A stretch of 64,000 nucleotides of DNA from CANHBY01 sp046342195. Its GTDB lineage: Bacteria > Pseudomonadota > Gammaproteobacteria > Burkholderiales > Burkholderiaceae_C. The translations under genes and the position numbers were made by a program. The first letter of the stretch is position 1. The number at the start of each line of letters is the position of its first letter. The stretch is from the NCBI GenBank assembly GCA_046342195.1, contig JBKDQE010000066.1, positions 20,313 to 84,312 on the forward strand. The letters run 5' to 3'. Below, one piece after another: positions 25,504-35,585 of the stretch. The notes beneath the pieces were generated by a model, which was given only the letters and a program-made list of their open reading frames with translations, did no database searches and was not told the origin of the DNA.

Positions 25504-26991
25504 TCAGCGATAAAACGGGGGCACTTTAGATACCCCGACATGATTCAAGAGTTGATTCACTGAAACGTGCATGGTATCGGTAAAGGGCTTGGGGTAAAGC
25601 CCCATGAACAAAACGGCTGCAGCCAGCACAGCCAGCATCAGGGTTTCACGCCCATTAATATCCTTCAGTTCACGAACATGATTATGGACAACCGGGCCAA
25701 AATAAACCCGCTTGACCATCCAGAGGGTATAGGCAGCCCCCAAAATCAAGGTGCTTGCGGCCAGCGCACTGACCATAAAGCCCGACTGCATAGCCCCCAG
25801 AATCACGTTCCATTCGCCCACAAAACCTGCTGTTCCGGGCAAACCGCAATTGGCCATGGCGAAAAAAACAGCAAACGCCGAGAACACTGGCATGGAATTC
25901 ACCACTCCCCCATAACTGGAAATTTCACGTGAGTGAACCCGGTCATAGAGCACCCCGATACAAAGAAACATAGCGCCTGAAACAAATCCATGGGAAATCA
26001 TTTGAATCAATGCGCCAGAAACTCCGAGCTCATTGAAAATAAAAAATCCTAAAGTGACAAAACCCATATGAGCAATACTGGAATAAGCCACCAACTTCTT
26101 CATATCCTGCTGCACCATCGCCACCAACCCGATATAAAGTACGGCAATCAAAGAAAGTGCAATGATCAACCAAGCCCACTGAGTTGCTGCATTGGGCGTA
26201 ATGGGCAAGGAGAAGCGCAAAAAACCATAAGCCCCCAGCTTGAGCATAATCGCTGCCAAAACCACGGAGCCCCCTGTAGGAGCCTCGACGTGAGCATCTG
26301 GCAACCAAGTATGTACTGGCCACATGGGAACTTTCACCGCAAAAGCAGCGAAAAAGGCAAAAAAGAGGAGTGTTTGAGCTCCCATAGGGAGCGGCAATTG
26401 ATGCCAATCGAGAATGTAAAAACTACCCCCTGACGCCGCATACAGGTAAACCAATGCCACCAACATCAAAAGTGAACCCGCCAAGGTATACAGAAAAAAC
26501 TTAAATGCGGCATAAACCCGGCGAGGCCCACCCCATATCCCAATAATGATATACATTGGAATCAATGTTGCTTCAAAGAAAATATAGAACAGCAAACCAT
26601 CCAGGGCAGAAAAAACACCCACCATAATGCCCGAAAGAATTAAAAAAGCCCCTAGATACTGATGAACTCTGTCATTAATCACCTCCCAAGCAGCGATCAC
26701 AACAATAATGGTCATGAATGCAGTGAGTAAAACAAACCACACTGAAATACCATCGACGCCCAAGTGATAACGTACATTGATGGAATAAATCCAATCCAGG
26801 CTCTCCTGAAACTGCATGGCTGCCGTGGTGTTATCAAACCCATGAATCAAAGGAAGAGTGACTACAAAGCTACTGATGGCAGCGAAAAGGGCCAACCAAC
26901 GAACAATTTTTGCCTGCTCAGGGCGACCCAAAACCAATAGAAATAAACCAGAAAAAATCGGCAACCAAATTGCCAAACTTAACAAAGGCAT
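25504..26991 (-). CDS. nuoM: NADH-quinone oxidoreductase subunit M
   Basis: This 495-residue proton-pumping membrane subunit has about 14 helices. The key motifs are GVDGISVWFVLLTAF, the helix Glu region GVFSALDGLLFYIFFE, the HTWLPDAHVEAPTGGS segment, and KKLVAYSSIAHMGFV. GGAG lies 9 bases before the chosen ATG 26991, and the upstream extension lacks support. The gap from nuoL is 22 bases. Confidence 0.97.
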   Translation of the reverse strand: MPLLSLAIWLPIFSGLFLLVLGRPEQAKIVRWLALFAAISSFVVTLPLIHGFDNTTAAMQFQESLDWIYSINVRYHLGVDGISVWFVLLTAFMTIIVVIAAWEVINDRVHQYLGAFLILSGIMVGVFSALDGLLFYIFFEATLIPMYIIIGIWGGPRRVYAAFKFFLYTLAGSLLMLVALVYLYAASGGSFYILDWHQLPLPMGAQTLLFFAFFAAFAVKVPMWPVHTWLPDAHVEAPTGGSVVLAAIMLKLGAYGFLRFSLPITPNAATQWAWLIIALSLIAVLYIGLVAMVQQDMKKLVAYSSIAHMGFVTLGFFIFNELGVSGALIQMISHGFVSGAMFLCIGVLYDRVHSREISSYGGVVNSMPVFSAFAVFFAMANCGLPGTAGFVGEWNVILGAMQSGFMVSALAASTLILGAAYTLWMVKRVYFGPVVHNHVRELKDINGRETLMLAVLAAAVLFMGLYPKPFTDTMHVSVNQLLNHVGVSKVPPFYR

Positions 26992-27013
26992 TTTTTTATT
27001 CTCCGCCGCTTGA

Positions 27014-29044
27014 TCAGAAAGACTTGCCCGCCAAGGCACTTAAATGCGGCCACAGCTGCCAAGTCATCAAAGCAATGACACCCAAAATCATGACCAAGGC
27101 ATACCAATACAAATGACCTGTTTGCAGCATCCGAACCAAGCCTGACAACAAGCCAACCGCTTTGGCCGAGCCGTTAATGAAAAGCCCGTCGATGATGCGA
27201 ACATCGCCAGTTTTCCAAAGACCTCGCCCCATCAATCTTGCACCAGCGGCCAACACCTTTTCATTAAAATCGTCGATGTAGTACTTGTTTTCGAGGACTT
27301 TCTGAAAAAAGCCGAAGCGTGCCTGAATAGCCGCAGGAATATGGGGTGATTTGATATAAAACCAGAAAGCCACAAGCACCCCTGCCAGAGCCAACCAAAA
27401 AGGCAGCGTCTGAATCGCATGAACCGCCATGGAGCCTGCGCCATGGAACTCTTCAGATAAAAGTTTCATGGATGGGTGAATGTCTGAGTTGATCGTGATG
27501 GCACCTTTGAAAAAGTCACCATAAAGCATATATTCAATGGTGATATAGCCAATCAATACGGAGGGAACCGCCAATAAAATCAAAGGGATGGTCACAACCC
27601 AAGGGCTTTCATGGGGCTCATGCGCTTGAGTCTGGCGATCATCATGGTGATCGTGTTCTGCAGGGTGCGGTTTATGACGGAAATGTTCTTTCCCATGAAA
27701 GACCAAAAAATACATGCGGAAAGAATAAAAAGCCGTCACAAACACGCCTACCAGCACAGCAAAGTTGGCAAAGCCAGCACCCCACAGGTGGCTGTGATGC
27801 ACGGCCTCGATGATGCTGTCTTTCGAGTAAAAACCTGAAAACAGCGGCGTTCCGATCAAGGCCAGAGAACCAATTAACGAAGTCATCCAGGTAATGGGCA
27901 TGTATTTTCGCAGGCCACCCATATTGCGAATGTCTTGGTCATGGTGCATGCCAATGATCACCGAACCGGCACCAAGGAACAACAAGGCTTTGAAGAAAGC
28001 GTGAGTCATCAGGTGAAACACAGCCACCGAATAGGCAGACACACCAAGGGCCACAGTCATGTAGCCTAACTGCGACAGCGTAGAATATGCCACCACCCGC
28101 TTGATGTCATTCTGAATAATGCCCATGAAGCCCATAAAAAGAGCAGTGATGGCACCAATGGTCATGACGAAACTCAAGGCTGTATCCGAGAGCTCAAATA
28201 AAGGCGACATGCGTGCCACCATGAAAATACCTGCAGTCACCATTGTGGCGGCATGGATTAAGGCTGAAATAGGAGTTGGGCCTTCCATAGAGTCAGGCAA
28301 CCAGACATGCAGGGGGAATTGAGCACTTTTGCCCATGGCTCCAATAAACAAACAAATGCAAATCACTGTGATAAGCATCCAATTGGTTCCTGGGAATATG
28401 TATTTTGACAGCAGATGGGCATGAGAAAATACTTCAACATAATTCAAACTGCCAGCAAATTGCACCACCAGGGCAATGCCTAAAATGAATCCGAAGTCAC
28501 CAACCCGATTCACCAAAAATGCCTTCATATTGGCAAAAACAGCCGAAGGTTTGGTATGCCAAAAACCAATCAATAAATAGGAAACCAAACCTACCGCTTC
28601 CCAACCAAAGAAGAGTTGCAAAAAATTATTGCTCATGACCAACATGAGCATGGCAAACGTAAATAAGGATAAATAACTGAAAAACCTTTGGTAGCCGGCA
28701 TCCTCAGACATATAACCAATGGTATAAACATGCACCATGAGCGAAACGAAAGTGACCACAACCATCATCATGGCCGAGAGTCCGTCAATCATGAAACCCA
28801 CTTCCATCTTGAGGGTTCCAAGGTTCATCCACTCATAAATAGTGGCATTGAAGCGAGCGCCCCCGAGTACCACATCTTTCAATACAGAAACTGACAAAAG
28901 AAAGGAAACCAAAACCCCTAAAATAGTCGCCAGATGAGCCCCTTGACGGCCGATCATGCGGCCAAAGAATCCGGCAGTAATAGCTCCGACTAAAGGTGCC
29001 AAAGGAACCCAAAGCAGCAGGTTTTGCGAAAGTTGTGTAGACAT
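27014..29044 (-). CDS. nuoL: NADH-quinone oxidoreductase subunit L
   Basis: This 676-residue largest antiporter-like subunit is also responsible for the long lateral helix near its C-terminus. Motifs include WEAVGLVSYLLIGFW, LHVWLPDSMEGPTPISAL, KRVVAYSTLSQLGYM and THAFFKALLFLGAGSV. A His/Asp-rich loop at about 455-480 (HPAEHDHHDD) lies between membrane segments. The start MSTQLSQN at 29044 is the probable one, 22 bases after nuoK; a 17-codon extension is open. Confidence 0.97.
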   Translation of the reverse strand: MSTQLSQNLLLWVPLAPLVGAITAGFFGRMIGRQGAHLATILGVLVSFLLSVSVLKDVVLGGARFNATIYEWMNLGTLKMEVGFMIDGLSAMMMVVVTFVSLMVHVYTIGYMSEDAGYQRFFSYLSLFTFAMLMLVMSNNFLQLFFGWEAVGLVSYLLIGFWHTKPSAVFANMKAFLVNRVGDFGFILGIALVVQFAGSLNYVEVFSHAHLLSKYIFPGTNWMLITVICICLFIGAMGKSAQFPLHVWLPDSMEGPTPISALIHAATMVTAGIFMVARMSPLFELSDTALSFVMTIGAITALFMGFMGIIQNDIKRVVAYSTLSQLGYMTVALGVSAYSVAVFHLMTHAFFKALLFLGAGSVIIGMHHDQDIRNMGGLRKYMPITWMTSLIGSLALIGTPLFSGFYSKDSIIEAVHHSHLWGAGFANFAVLVGVFVTAFYSFRMYFLVFHGKEHFRHKPHPAEHDHHDDRQTQAHEPHESPWVVTIPLILLAVPSVLIGYITIEYMLYGDFFKGAITINSDIHPSMKLLSEEFHGAGSMAVHAIQTLPFWLALAGVLVAFWFYIKSPHIPAAIQARFGFFQKVLENKYYIDDFNEKVLAAGARLMGRGLWKTGDVRIIDGLFINGSAKAVGLLSGLVRMLQTGHLYWYALVMILGVIALMTWQLWPHLSALAGKSF

Positions 29045-29066
29045 ATTTTGGGATGGTAACGAGACC

Positions 29067-29393
29067 TCAACCTTTGAGGTCATCCATTTCTTCAACGCTG
29101 ATACTGGATCGATTACGGAACAAAACGACTAAAATTGCCAAGCCAATGGCAGACTCGGCAGCAGCAACCGTTAAAATAAAAAATACAAAAACCTGACCTG
29201 CCATACGATCTGCCACCATGGGTAGATAATGAGAAAAAGCAATAAAATTGATATTAACTGCCAACAGCATTAATTCGATGGCCATCAAAAGTATAATCAG
29301 GTTTTTTCGGTTGAGAAAAATACCAACCACCGAGAATGAAAACAGAATGGCACCCAGAGTCAGGAAATGCCCTAAGCTGAGATTAAAATTCAT
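29067..29393 (-). CDS. nuoK: NADH-quinone oxidoreductase subunit K
   Basis: This 108-residue protein has three hydrophobic helices. The conserved buried Glu residues are in LLMAIELMLLAVNINF and in VAAAESAIGLAILV, which form part of the proton path. AGGAGATC precedes ATG 29393. It overlaps the nuoJ stop by 4 bases (translational coupling). Confidence 0.97.
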   Translation of the reverse strand: MNFNLSLGHFLTLGAILFSFSVVGIFLNRKNLIILLMAIELMLLAVNINFIAFSHYLPMVADRMAGQVFVFFILTVAAAESAIGLAILVVLFRNRSSISVEEMDDLKG

Positions 29394-30034
29394 ACTTGAT
29401 CTCCTGATGAAACCACCGAAACGTTTTCAGAAGGTGGCTCATCAAGGGTGGGTTTCATTTTAACCAAACGCAATCGGTCAGATCTTTTCACACGAATTTG
29501 CTCAGAAGGGTCAATATATTTGGAATCCTTTCGGTGACGCAAAGTCAGGGCAATGGCAGCAATGATCGCCACCAGCAATAAAACAGCAGCAATTTGTAAT
29601 GGGTAGAGATACTCTGTATAGATTTCAATACCAAGCATTTTAGTATTGCCCAACTGCGCCAGAACAGAATCGAGAGGGGCAGAAGTGACAGCAAAACCAG
29701 GGATGAGCACGAGAGCCATTTCAAGAACAATCACAACTCCCACAAAAGCAGCCACTGGAAAGTGATTCCAAAAACCACGTCGAAACTCATCGGTCTTGAT
29801 ATCGAGCATCATCACAACAAATAAAAACAGCACCATGACGGCACCCACATACACCAGTACCAGGGTAATGGCGAGAAATTCGGCTTGAAGCAAGACCCAG
29901 ATGCATGATGCGGAAATAAACGAAAGAACAAGAAACAGCGCCGCATGGACGGGGCTGCGTGCCGTGATGACACGAAAGGCAGCCAGCAACAAAATAGTCG
30001 AAAATATAAAAAAACAAATAGAAGTTGTATTCAT
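29390..30034 (-). CDS. nuoJ: NADH-quinone oxidoreductase subunit J
   Basis: This 214-residue protein has five hydrophobic segments in the first 170 residues, with typical stretches HAALFLVLSFISAS and LVYVGAVMVLFLFVVMML. The C-terminal 45 residues are charged and outside the membrane. The ATG at 30034 is 17 bases after nuoI and has GAAGG upstream. It is coupled to nuoK. Confidence 0.95.
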   Translation of the reverse strand: MNTTSICFFIFSTILLLAAFRVITARSPVHAALFLVLSFISASCIWVLLQAEFLAITLVLVYVGAVMVLFLFVVMMLDIKTDEFRRGFWNHFPVAAFVGVVIVLEMALVLIPGFAVTSAPLDSVLAQLGNTKMLGIEIYTEYLYPLQIAAVLLLVAIIAAIALTLRHRKDSKYIDPSEQIRVKRSDRLRLVKMKPTLDEPPSENVSVVSSGDQV

Positions 30035-30051
30035 GGGTTCAGGCCTTCGCA

Positions 30052-30546
30052 TCAGCGATAGCGGGCATCTGCCTCACGATGGGCAGCGATTTCTTTTTCG
30101 TAGCGATCACCAACCGCCAAAAGCATATCTTTGGTAAAATAAAGGTCGCCCCGCTTCTCACCGTGATACTCAAAAACATGGGTTTCAACAATTGAATCGA
30201 CAGGACAGCTTTCTTCACAAAACCCACAAAAAATACATTTAGTGAGATCAATATCGTAACGAGTGGTACGACGGGAACCATCTTCCCGTACTGCCGATTC
30301 AATGGTAATAGCCATAGCAGGGCAAACTGCTTCGCAAAGTTTGCAGGCAATACAACGCTCTTCCCCGTTTTCATAGCGCCTCAGGGCATGCAAGCCTCGA
30401 AAACGCGGAGATGCAGGAGTTTTTTCTTCAGGAAACTGGACCGTGATCTTGCGCGCAAAAAAATGCCTGCCCGTCAAGACCATGCCCTTAAAGAGCTCGG
30501 TGAGCATAAAACCTGAAAAAATCTCCTTAATGGTAGCAACCGCCAT
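30052..30546 (-). CDS. nuoI: NADH-quinone oxidoreductase subunit I
   Basis: This 164-residue ferredoxin-like subunit carries clusters N6a and N6b. Both 4Fe-4S motifs are intact: CIACKLCEAVCP (about 61-72) and CIFCGFCEESCP (about 100-111). It joins the peripheral arm to the membrane arm. AAGGAAGG lies upstream of ATG 30546. It lies between nuoH (21 bases away) and nuoJ. Confidence 0.98.
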   Translation of the reverse strand: MAVATIKEIFSGFMLTELFKGMVLTGRHFFARKITVQFPEEKTPASPRFRGLHALRRYENGEERCIACKLCEAVCPAMAITIESAVREDGSRRTTRYDIDLTKCIFCGFCEESCPVDSIVETHVFEYHGEKRGDLYFTKDMLLAVGDRYEKEIAAHREADARYR

Positions 30547-30567
30547 GTCAAAACCTTCCTTTTCGAG

Positions 30568-31671
30568 CTACTTCCAGATATTCCAAGGAGACTGGATCCA
30601 CAAACCAATGATGATTAGCCAGACCAAGGTGACAGGGATAAAAATTTTCCAGCCCAGCCGCATGATCTGGTCATAACGAAAACGAGGAAAGGTGGCTCGA
30701 ACCCAGAGAAAAAGAGTACACACCACGAAGGTTTTGGCAAACAGCCAGAACCAATTCCAGAACCACATCGACTCAACAATCCAAACAGGGGTTTCAAGGC
30801 CGAATGCAGCAAATGAGACAGGCGCCAGCCAGCCACCCATGAACATCAAAGCGGCCAAAACAGATACCAAAATAATATTGGCATATTCAGCCAAGAAAAA
30901 CATGGCAAAGGACATGCCAGAGTACTCGACCATATGCCCAGCCACAATTTCGGACTCGCCTTCAACCACATCAAAAGGGTGACGATTGGTTTCTGCAATA
31001 CCGGCAATGACATAAACCACAAAAACAGGGAGAAGCGGCAACCAGTTCCAAGAAAGAATTCCAACGCCACTTGATGCAAACTCTCCACGACCTTGGGATA
31101 AAACAATCTCAGACAGGTTTAATGATCCAGACACCATCAAAACAATCACCAAACAAAATCCCATGGCGATTTCGTAACTCACCATTTGAGCCGAGGCTCG
31201 AAGAGCACCCAGGAATGCGTATTTAGAGTTGGAAGCCCAACCTGCAATAATGACGCCATAAACCTCCATTGAGGTAATTGCCATCAGAAAAAGCAAACCC
31301 GCATTAATATTGGACAGCGCTGCCTCTGGCCCAAAGGGTATAACTGCCCAAGCCGCCAGAGCTGGCATGATGGTCATGACCGGAGCCATTAAAAAGAGCG
31401 GCTTGTTGGCAGCTGAGGGCAGAATGATTTCTTTGAAAATCAATTTGACAGCATCAGCGATCGGTTGCAAAAGCCCCAGGGGCCCCACTCTGTTGGGGCC
31501 TGGTCGAATTTGAGTCCAGCCAATGGCTTTGCGCTCCCACAGGGTCAAATAGGCCACACAAATCATTAAGGGCAAGATCAAAGCAATTATTTTGGCAACA
31601 GCCCAGACAACAGGCCAAGCATCACCCAGCTGATTGGCCCCCATGGATTGAATGGTTTGAAAAAATTCCAT
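30568..31671 (-). CDS. nuoH: NADH-quinone oxidoreductase subunit H
   Basis: This 367-residue membrane subunit forms the quinone site with NuoB and NuoD. It has eight or nine helices, the ERKAIGWTQIRPGPNRVGP loop (about 47-65), and the acidic loop AETNRHPFDVVEGESE (about 226-242). GAGGCATT is upstream of ATG 31671. It starts 10 bases after nuoG. Confidence 0.98.
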   Translation of the reverse strand: MEFFQTIQSMGANQLGDAWPVVWAVAKIIALILPLMICVAYLTLWERKAIGWTQIRPGPNRVGPLGLLQPIADAVKLIFKEIILPSAANKPLFLMAPVMTIMPALAAWAVIPFGPEAALSNINAGLLFLMAITSMEVYGVIIAGWASNSKYAFLGALRASAQMVSYEIAMGFCLVIVLMVSGSLNLSEIVLSQGRGEFASSGVGILSWNWLPLLPVFVVYVIAGIAETNRHPFDVVEGESEIVAGHMVEYSGMSFAMFFLAEYANIILVSVLAALMFMGGWLAPVSFAAFGLETPVWIVESMWFWNWFWLFAKTFVVCTLFLWVRATFPRFRYDQIMRLGWKIFIPVTLVWLIIIGLWIQSPWNIWK

Positions 31672-31681
31672 GCTGAATGCC

Positions 31682-34015
31682 TCAGATTTTTTCTAAACGG
31701 ACAGGGCCGAACATTGAAACCAATCCCGCTGTGGCGGGCCTTCCCGCGGGGATCCGAACCGCTTCAGGGGCGAGTGAGGGATCGCAAAAAGCCGGAAGCG
31801 TGACACTTTCCCCCTCTTGAATCACTTTCACCAAAGCCCCTTCGGTGAGCCCCATTGAAGAAAACACTTGCGTTGAAACACTGACAAATTCGGGACAGGC
31901 ATCGGCGGTGAGATGCAGGGAAGGCGCACGGCGAACAATTGAATCGGTGCCGTAAATAAAAACATCTGTGATACGTTCAAGCGGGCCCCAATCAAGAGGC
32001 TCAGACTTCAGAGGAGGCTGCAACGCCAAACGATTAGACAGTCGCGCAGCACAATTGGAAACCTGACCCAAAGCCGCATCAAGAACTTGCTCGGAGTTCT
32101 CGAAACTGAACTGACTCAAGCCCAAGAGATTGCCCAACACACGCAACACTTTCCATGCCGGGCGAGCGTCACCCAAAGGTTTGACAACACCATAAAAACT
32201 TTGAATCCGGCCCTCGGCATTAACCAAAGTGCCCGAGGTTTCCGTGAACGGAGCAATAGGAATCAAAACGTCAGCAACATCAGCACAAGCACTTTTGAAT
32301 GAGGTCAGTGCAACAACCATGTCTGAAGCAGCCAGAGCCTTCATGGCTTTGGCTGGATGAGGAAAATCAAGAGCAGGCTCCAAATTCAGCAAAAGCATGG
32401 CTTTGAGAGACCCCTGAAGCATCTCCTCGGTATTCATTCCGGCACCGCGGGGCAAGGCATCAACCCACTGAGCACCAACGGAATTACTCGATTCGGTCAG
32501 ATAACCCACACTGGCTTGGGTATGCTCAGAAATCCAGGTGGCCAAAGCCAATAAAAGAGAAGCTTGAGGGTGCTGAGCAGCCGAATTACCCAGCAACACC
32601 GCTTTTTGATCATGACCACTCAACAAAGAATGAGCAATGGCACGAGCCTCTGAGGAAGATTCTGATTGAATAGGAGGGACAAGACCCTTGATTTGAGCAA
32701 CAGCCGTTGCAATTTGAGCCAACCCCGAAACCCAACGGCTTGGCGAGAGAATCAGACTCTGGCCCATCGGCATGAGCCAATCGTCGGCGAGCGATCCTAA
32801 ACGGTGGATTTGAGCCCCGCGACGAGCAGCTTGGCGCAGACGCTGTGCAAACAAGGGATGATCCTTGCGCAAGAAAGAGCCCACCACCAAGGCCGATTGA
32901 AGGCTGGACAAGGAGGCTATCGAGCGCCCCAACCAGCGTGCTGTAGACGCATCACCAACGTTGGAAAAATCAGTGTGACGCAAGCGATGGTCAATATTAT
33001 GACTGCCCAGACCTCTGACCAGTTCAGCCAGAAGATGCAGCTCTTCGACTGTGCTGTGCGGGGCGGCCAGGGCGCCGATACTCTGTGGCCCATGATTCTG
33101 CTTGATTTGCTTCAAACCATTGGCCACGTACTCAAGCACAGTCGTCCAGTCAACAGTCTGCCACTTTCCGCCTTGCTTGATCATCGGTGAAAGAAGCCGA
33201 TCATCACTAGAAAGTGCTTCATAAGAAAAACGATCACGATCAGCAATCCAGCATTCGTTCACCTCTTCGTTTTCGAAGGGAACCACCCGCATGACTTTTT
33301 GTCCCTTCACCTGAACAATCAGGTTGGCGCCGGTGCTGTCGTGCGGACTGATGCTCTTGCGCCGAGATAACTCCCAAGTGCGTGCACTGTAACGAAAAGG
33401 TTTGCTGGTTAAGGCGCCCACCGGACAGATGTCGATCATATTGCCAGAAAGTTCGGAATCTACTGTGCTGCCCGAAACGGTGGTGATTTCTGAATGCTCC
33501 CCCCGATGTACCATGCCGAGCTCCATGATGCCGGCAACCTCTTGCCCGAAACGAACACAACGGGTGCAATGGATACAGCGGCTCATTTCCTCCATGGAAA
33601 TCAAGGGGCCCACATTTTTGTGGAATACCACCCGTTTTTCTTCTTGATAACGCGAGGCGCTGCCACCGTAACCAACCGCCAAATCCTGAAGTTGACACTC
33701 ACCACCTTGATCACAAATGGGGCAATCGAGTGGATGATTGATCAACAAAAACTCCATCACGCTTTGCTGTGCCTTGATCGCCTTGTCGCTCTTGGTGCGA
33801 ACGATCATGCCCTGCGTCACGGGGGTGGCACAAGCGGGCATAGGCTTGGGGGCCTTTTCAACGTCAACCAGACACATCCTGCAATTGGCCGCAATCGAGA
33901 GCTTTTTGTGATAGCAAAAGTGAGGAATATAAACACCAGCCTGCTCTGCAGCGTGCATGACCATGCTGCCTTCAGCGACCTCAACCTTCTTGCCATCCAG
34001 TTCAATTTCAATCAT
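31682..34015 (-). CDS. nuoG: NADH-quinone oxidoreductase subunit G
   Basis: This 777-residue subunit begins with a plant-type 2Fe-2S domain (CYHKKL, CRMCLVDVE, CATPV; residues 34-67). The His/Cys 4Fe-4S motif (CDQGGECQLQDLAVGYG region, about 97-117) and the second 4Fe-4S site (CIHCTRCVRFG, about 146-156, with CPVGALTSKP near 196) follow. A molybdopterin oxidoreductase-like domain without cofactor role then fills the rest. It follows nuoF after a 194-base gap, longer than elsewhere in this operon. Confidence 0.97.
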   Translation of the reverse strand: MIEIELDGKKVEVAEGSMVMHAAEQAGVYIPHFCYHKKLSIAANCRMCLVDVEKAPKPMPACATPVTQGMIVRTKSDKAIKAQQSVMEFLLINHPLDCPICDQGGECQLQDLAVGYGGSASRYQEEKRVVFHKNVGPLISMEEMSRCIHCTRCVRFGQEVAGIMELGMVHRGEHSEITTVSGSTVDSELSGNMIDICPVGALTSKPFRYSARTWELSRRKSISPHDSTGANLIVQVKGQKVMRVVPFENEEVNECWIADRDRFSYEALSSDDRLLSPMIKQGGKWQTVDWTTVLEYVANGLKQIKQNHGPQSIGALAAPHSTVEELHLLAELVRGLGSHNIDHRLRHTDFSNVGDASTARWLGRSIASLSSLQSALVVGSFLRKDHPLFAQRLRQAARRGAQIHRLGSLADDWLMPMGQSLILSPSRWVSGLAQIATAVAQIKGLVPPIQSESSSEARAIAHSLLSGHDQKAVLLGNSAAQHPQASLLLALATWISEHTQASVGYLTESSNSVGAQWVDALPRGAGMNTEEMLQGSLKAMLLLNLEPALDFPHPAKAMKALAASDMVVALTSFKSACADVADVLIPIAPFTETSGTLVNAEGRIQSFYGVVKPLGDARPAWKVLRVLGNLLGLSQFSFENSEQVLDAALGQVSNCAARLSNRLALQPPLKSEPLDWGPLERITDVFIYGTDSIVRRAPSLHLTADACPEFVSVSTQVFSSMGLTEGALVKVIQEGESVTLPAFCDPSLAPEAVRIPAGRPATAGLVSMFGPVRLEKI

Positions 34016-34209
34016 GAAAACTGTCGCAATGCGACCCCGTTAACAGCCTAGACAGCAAAACGCTGCAAAGGAAAAGCCCAGCCGGCCAAGATAGCCGCGA
34101 GGCTGCTCTAGAGAATAGGGATGAGCAGGGGTACGCCTCCAAGACAGGCTTGTACTGAATAGAATGGCCCGCAACTCATCTGACAATTGATGCCAATGAA
34201 GCAGCTTTT
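34016..34209 (-). other. Unusually long nuoF-nuoG spacer
   Basis: This stretch of 194 bases between two genes of an otherwise tight operon has no plausible coding sequence. No clear terminator hairpin or sigma-70 promoter stands out. It may contain an internal promoter or a processing site, but this is only inferred from its length. Confidence 0.4.
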
Positions 34210-35553
34210 TCACAATGCCTCTTCCAGGAGCGGCCGCTGGTGCTCAATGAGATCAACAAATTCTTGCCGAAAGTGCTTGATCATGGCCCGTACAGGCATG
34301 GCCGCAGCATCACCCAAGGCGCAAATTGTGCGGCCTTGGATGTTGTCTGCGACTGAATTCAGTAAATCAAGGTCTTCCATGCGGCCGCGTGCGGTGGCAA
34401 TCCGCTCAACCAGACGAAAAAGCCAACCAGTACCCTCACGGCAAGGGGTACACTGACCACAGCTTTCGTGCATGTAAAAATATGACAGGCGCAAAAGGCT
34501 CTTAACCATGCAGCGCGTGTTGTCCATCACAATCACTGCGCCTGAGCCCAACATGGAGCCCGCCTTGGCGATGCTGTCATAGTCCATGGTGCAATCCATG
34601 ATGACTGAAGCCGGCAGAACCGGTGAAGACGACCCCCCGGGAATGACTGCTTTGAGCTGACGGCCAGGAAGAAGCCCTCCGGCGAGGTCGAGCAACACAG
34701 AAAATGGCGTTCCCATGGGAATTTCATAGTTACCAGGACGCTGGACATCACCCGAAACAGAGAAAATTTTCGTGCCCCCGTTATTCGGTTTGCCTGTTTC
34801 CAGATAAGCCGCCCCTCCATGACGGATGATCCAGGGAACCGCAGCGAAAGTTTCGGTGTTGTTGATGGTGGTGGGCTTACCGTACAACCCAAAACTGGCT
34901 GGAAATGGCGGTTTAAAACGGGGCTGGCCTTTCTTGCCTTCAAGAGACTCGAGCAAACCGGTTTCCTCGCCACAGATGTAAGCACCAAATCCATGGGCTG
35001 CATGGAGATCAAAACTGAAACGAGACCCCTGAATTTGAGAGCCCAAGAACCTTGCAGCACGTGCTTCTTCGAGGGCAAGCTCAAACCGCTCATAGGCTTG
35101 GAAAATTTCGCCATGAATGTAGTTATATCCGACCGAAATTCCCATTGCATAAGCCGCAATGGCCATGCCTTCGATAATGCTGTGGGGGTTATAGAGAATG
35201 ATGTCGCGATCTTTGCAGGTACCGGGCTCGCCTTCGTCGGAGTTACAAACGAGATATTTTTGGCCCGGAAACTGCCGGGGCATGAAGCTCCATTTGAGGC
35301 CCGTCGGAAAACCCGCCCCTCCACGACCACGCAAACCGGAAGCCTTGACTTCGGCGATCACCTGCTCCGGAGTCATCCCCTCTCCCCCATCAAGGCCAAG
35401 AATTTTTTTCAGGGCCCGGTAGCCTCCCCGCAGCATGTAATCATCGAGATGCCAATTTTGGCCATTGAGATCCGCGTAAATCTGGGGCTTGATATGGCGA
35501 CCGTGAAAACAGGTTTCTTGTCCGGTGGCTTGAAACTTTGAAAGATCGGGCAT
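34210..35553 (-). CDS. nuoF: NADH-quinone oxidoreductase subunit F
   Basis: This 447-residue NADH- and FMN-binding subunit carries cluster N3. The NADH/FMN segment GLRGRGGAGFPTGLKW is near residues 65-80, followed by CNSDEGEPGTCKDR. The cluster motif is ESCGQCTPCREG, with a later conserved Cys near 398 (RTICALGD). The ATG at 35553 has AAGG upstream and fits the family length. It is 32 bases after nuoE. Confidence 0.97.
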   Translation of the reverse strand: MPDLSKFQATGQETCFHGRHIKPQIYADLNGQNWHLDDYMLRGGYRALKKILGLDGGEGMTPEQVIAEVKASGLRGRGGAGFPTGLKWSFMPRQFPGQKYLVCNSDEGEPGTCKDRDIILYNPHSIIEGMAIAAYAMGISVGYNYIHGEIFQAYERFELALEEARAARFLGSQIQGSRFSFDLHAAHGFGAYICGEETGLLESLEGKKGQPRFKPPFPASFGLYGKPTTINNTETFAAVPWIIRHGGAAYLETGKPNNGGTKIFSVSGDVQRPGNYEIPMGTPFSVLLDLAGGLLPGRQLKAVIPGGSSSPVLPASVIMDCTMDYDSIAKAGSMLGSGAVIVMDNTRCMVKSLLRLSYFYMHESCGQCTPCREGTGWLFRLVERIATARGRMEDLDLLNSVADNIQGRTICALGDAAAMPVRAMIKHFRQEFVDLIEHQRPLLEEAL

Positions 35554-35585
35554 GAGAGTAAACCTTATTGAGGAACCATTCGCTT

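Noticed and set aside
34819..35541. Plus-strand open frame of 240 codons across nuoF
   Set aside because: It is antisense to nuoF, has no ribosome site and no recognisable domain.
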